A stretch of DNA of 64,000 bases from Mycolicibacterium peregrinum (GTDB lineage Bacteria; Actinomycetota; Actinomycetes; Mycobacteriales; Mycobacteriaceae): assembly GCF_002102345.1 (NCBI RefSeq), contig NZ_LQPP01000033.1, positions 62,001 through 126,000 on the forward strand, written 5' to 3'. Each line of letters begins with the position of its first letter. Within the stretch, counting starts at the first letter, position 1. Position numbers and translations under genes: made by a program. Shown one piece after another: positions 61,946-64,000 of this stretch. Under the pieces are notes generated by a model that did no database searches, was not told where the DNA came from, and worked only from the letters and a program-made list of their open reading frames with translations.

Positions 61946-64000
61946 CAACCAAGAAGTTCACCCCGACTGTCAAGCGAGGGCCCCGGCTGACACCGGGCGA
62001 GATCAACGTCGCCGCGCCGGATGACCTCGGTATCGAGATCCCGCCGTCGGGCATGCAGAAGGCCATGCCCTGGGTCATGGGCGGCTGCATGCTCGGCATG
62101 ATCGCGATCATGATCTTCACCGGTGTGCGTCAGCTGTCGCCGTACATGCTGATGATGCCGTTGATGATGATCATGGGCACCGTCGGCATGATGGGCGCCG
62201 GCGGCTCCGGCGGCAAGAAGGTCCCCGAGATCAATGCCGACCGCAAGGAATACTTGCGGTACCTGGCCGGCCTGCGCACCCGCGTGACGTCGTCGGCGTC
62301 GGCGCAGGTCTCGTTCTTCGGGTACCACGCACCGCATCCCGACGATCTGTTGTCGATCATCGGCACGCACCGGCAATGGTCGCGTCAGGCCAACTCCGAC
62401 TTCTATGCCGCAACCCGGATCGGCATCGGCGCCGAGATCGCGGTGGACCGGTTGCTGAAGCCGAACACCAGCGGTGAGCTGGCCGGCCCGCAGGGTGCGC
62501 CGCAGCCGCACCTGGAGCCGGTCAGCCACATGTGGGTGACCAAGTTCCTGCGCACCCACGGCCTGATCCACGACTGCCCGAAACTTGTTCAGCTGCGGAC
62601 GTTTCCGACGATCGCAATCGGTGGTGACATCGACGGTGCCTCGGGGCTGCTGACCGCGATGATCTGTCATCTGGCGGTGTTCCATCCGCCGGACCTGTTG
62701 CAGATCCGGGTGCTCACGGACAACCCGGAAGATCCGAAGTGGTCGTGGCTCAAGTGGCTGCCGCACACCCAGCACCAGACTGACACCGATGCGGCCGGAC
62801 CCACCCGGCTGGTCTACACCCGCCCAGACGGCCTGAGTGACCTGACCGCGCGCGGCCCGCACAGCGCCGACGCCGCACCCGGCGGCCCGTACGTCATCGT
62901 GGTGGACCTGACCGGCGGCAAGGCCGGCTTCCCGGTCGACGGCCGGGCCGGGGTCACCGTGCTCACCCTCGGCAACCACCGGGGTTCGGCGTACCGGTTG
63001 CGGGTCGACGCGGATGGGACGGCCGACGACAAGTTGCCGAACCAGAACTACCGCGAGGTCACCCGGGTCGTCGACCGGATGACTCCGGCGCAGGCGGGCC
63101 GGATCGCCCGCAAGCTGGCCGGATGGTCGATCACCGGAACGATCATCGACAAGAACGTCCGGGTGCAGAAGAAGGTCTCCAAGGAATGGCACCACCTGGT
63201 GGGCGCCAAGTCGGTCGAGGAGGTGACCCCTGCGCGCTGGCGGATGTTCACCGACACCGATCGCGATCGGCTCAAGATCCCGTTCGGGCATGAGCTCAAG
63301 TCCGGCGAGGTGATGAAGCTGGACATCAAGGAGGGCGCCGAGTTCGGTGCCGGTCCGCACGGCATGCTCATCGGAACCACCGGCTCGGGTAAGTCGGAGT
63401 TCCTGCGCACCATGATCCTGTCGCTGGTGGCCACCCACCACCCAGACCAGATCAACCTGCTGCTCACCGACTTCAAAGGCGGTTCGACCTTCCTCGGTAT
63501 GGAGAAGCTGCCGCACACCGCGGCCGTCGTCACCAACATGGAAGAGGAAGCTGAGCTGGTCGGCCGCATGGGAGAGGTGCTCACCGGTGAACTCGACCGG
63601 CGCCAGCAGATCCTGCGGCAGGCCGGTATGCAGGTGGGCGCCGCGGGAGCGCTGTCCGGTGTGGCCGAATACGAGAAGCACCGCGAGCGTGGTGCGGACC
63701 TGCCGCCGTTGCCGACGCTGTTCGTGGTGGTCGACGAGTTTGCCGAGCTCCTGCAGAACCACCCCGACTTCATCCAGCTGTTCGACCGCATCTGCCGCGT
63801 CGGCCGGTCGCTGCGCGTGCACCTACTGCTGGCCACCCAGTCGCTGAACACCGGCGGCGTGCGGATCGACAAGCTCGAGCCGAACCTGACATACCGAATT
63901 GCCTTGCGTACCACCAGTTCTGCCGAGTCCAAGGCGGTGATCGGTACGCCCGAGGCGCAGTACATCACCAACAAGGAGAGCGGTGTGGGCTTCCTGCGGG
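61942..64000 (+). CDS. eccCa1: ESX-1 FtsK/SpoIIIE-type ATPase EccCa1 (truncated by window)
   Basis: The visible 686 residues start at ATG 61942. Two membrane helices lie near 43-62 and 68-86. The conserved DUF-like region has HPDDLLSIIGTHRQWSR and QLRTFPTIAIGGDIDGASG. The first ATPase domain has Walker A GTTGSGKS (478-485), LLTDFKGGSTFLGMEKLPH, and Walker B LFVVVDEFAELL (about 593-604). It is the motor subunit that, with EccCb1, recognises C-terminal signals of EsxB-type substrates. The gene runs off the right end. Confidence 0.95.
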   Translation, partial: MTTKKFTPTVKRGPRLTPGEINVAAPDDLGIEIPPSGMQKAMPWVMGGCMLGMIAIMIFTGVRQLSPYMLMMPLMMIMGTVGMMGAGGSGGKKVPEINADRKEYLRYLAGLRTRVTSSASAQVSFFGYHAPHPDDLLSIIGTHRQWSRQANSDFYAATRIGIGAEIAVDRLLKPNTSGELAGPQGAPQPHLEPVSHMWVTKFLRTHGLIHDCPKLVQLRTFPTIAIGGDIDGASGLLTAMICHLAVFHPPDLLQIRVLTDNPEDPKWSWLKWLPHTQHQTDTDAAGPTRLVYTRPDGLSDLTARGPHSADAAPGGPYVIVVDLTGGKAGFPVDGRAGVTVLTLGNHRGSAYRLRVDADGTADDKLPNQNYREVTRVVDRMTPAQAGRIARKLAGWSITGTIIDKNVRVQKKVSKEWHHLVGAKSVEEVTPARWRMFTDTDRDRLKIPFGHELKSGEVMKLDIKEGAEFGAGPHGMLIGTTGSGKSEFLRTMILSLVATHHPDQINLLLTDFKGGSTFLGMEKLPHTAAVVTNMEEEAELVGRMGEVLTGELDRRQQILRQAGMQVGAAGALSGVAEYEKHRERGADLPPLPTLFVVVDEFAELLQNHPDFIQLFDRICRVGRSLRVHLLLATQSLNTGGVRIDKLEPNLTYRIALRTTSSAESKAVIGTPEAQYITNKESGVGFLR

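Noticed and set aside
61735..63822. 695-codon open frame on the - strand
   Set aside because: Antisense to eccB1/eccCa1, whose motifs are unmistakable.

Overview
The window is GC-rich mycobacterial DNA spanning the chromosomal replication origin. Gene order rnpA-rpmH-dnaA-dnaN-gnd-recF-dciA-gyrB-gyrA, the pknA/pknB/pstP/fha cell-wall kinase cluster, CrgA, CwsA, WhiB5 and an ESX-1 locus identify a Mycobacterium in the broad sense. The gnd gene between dnaN and recF points to a fast-growing Mycolicibacterium-type species. I cannot name the species from sequence alone.

Layout. (1) 1-4.3 kb: tail of murJ, then sigM with its anti-sigma gene, trxB-trxA behind a SigH-type promoter, and cwlM. (2) 4.5-5.9 kb: an SRPBCC protein and a convergent Rv3916c-like gene. 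(3) 6.1-11.5 kb, leftward: rpmH, rnpA, yidD, yidC, jag, rsmG, parA, parB, with three perfect parS sites inside coding sequence. (4) 12.0-14.2 kb: dnaA, then oriC with DnaA boxes and an AT-rich stretch. (5) 14.2-24.5 kb, rightward: dnaN, gnd, recF, dciA, gyrB, a small monooxygenase, gyrA, a DUF3566 protein, tRNA-Ile, a DLW-39 micro-ORF and tRNA-Ala. (6) 24.6-26.9 kb: a three-gene overlapping operon with a predicted secreted HNH nuclease, a SUKH-like protein and a proline-rich anchored protein. (7) 27-29.8 kb: cwsA, ppiA, a PH-domain protein, crgA and a DUF881 protein. (8) 29.9-40.3 kb: trpG against the leftward fhaA-fhaB-pstP-rodA-pbpA-pknA-pknB operon. (9) 40.6-44.3 kb: tRNA-Leu, a PknH_C-like sensor-domain protein, rmlA and a DODA-type dioxygenase. 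(10) 44.35-50.0 kb: a three-gene operon ending in a zinc-ribbon TRAFAC-like GTPase, resembling the predicted GTPase/GAP conflict systems. (11) 50-53.6 kb: a PPOX protein, pirin, a tiny duplicated DivIVA-domain protein, whiB5 and an XRE regulator. (12) 53.6-64 kb: a divergent EspI-like ATPase and espE-espF-espG1-espH-eccA1-eccB1-eccCa1, the last cut by the window edge.

Functionally most of the window is the conserved core of replication, segregation and cell-envelope control. CwlM, PknA/PknB, PstP, FhaA, FhaB, RodA, PbpA, CrgA, CwsA and MurJ are parts of one growth/division circuit. The accessory material is concentrated in regions 6 and 10 and in the extra gene between gyrB and gyrA. Regions 6 and 10 are the best candidates for poorly described systems.
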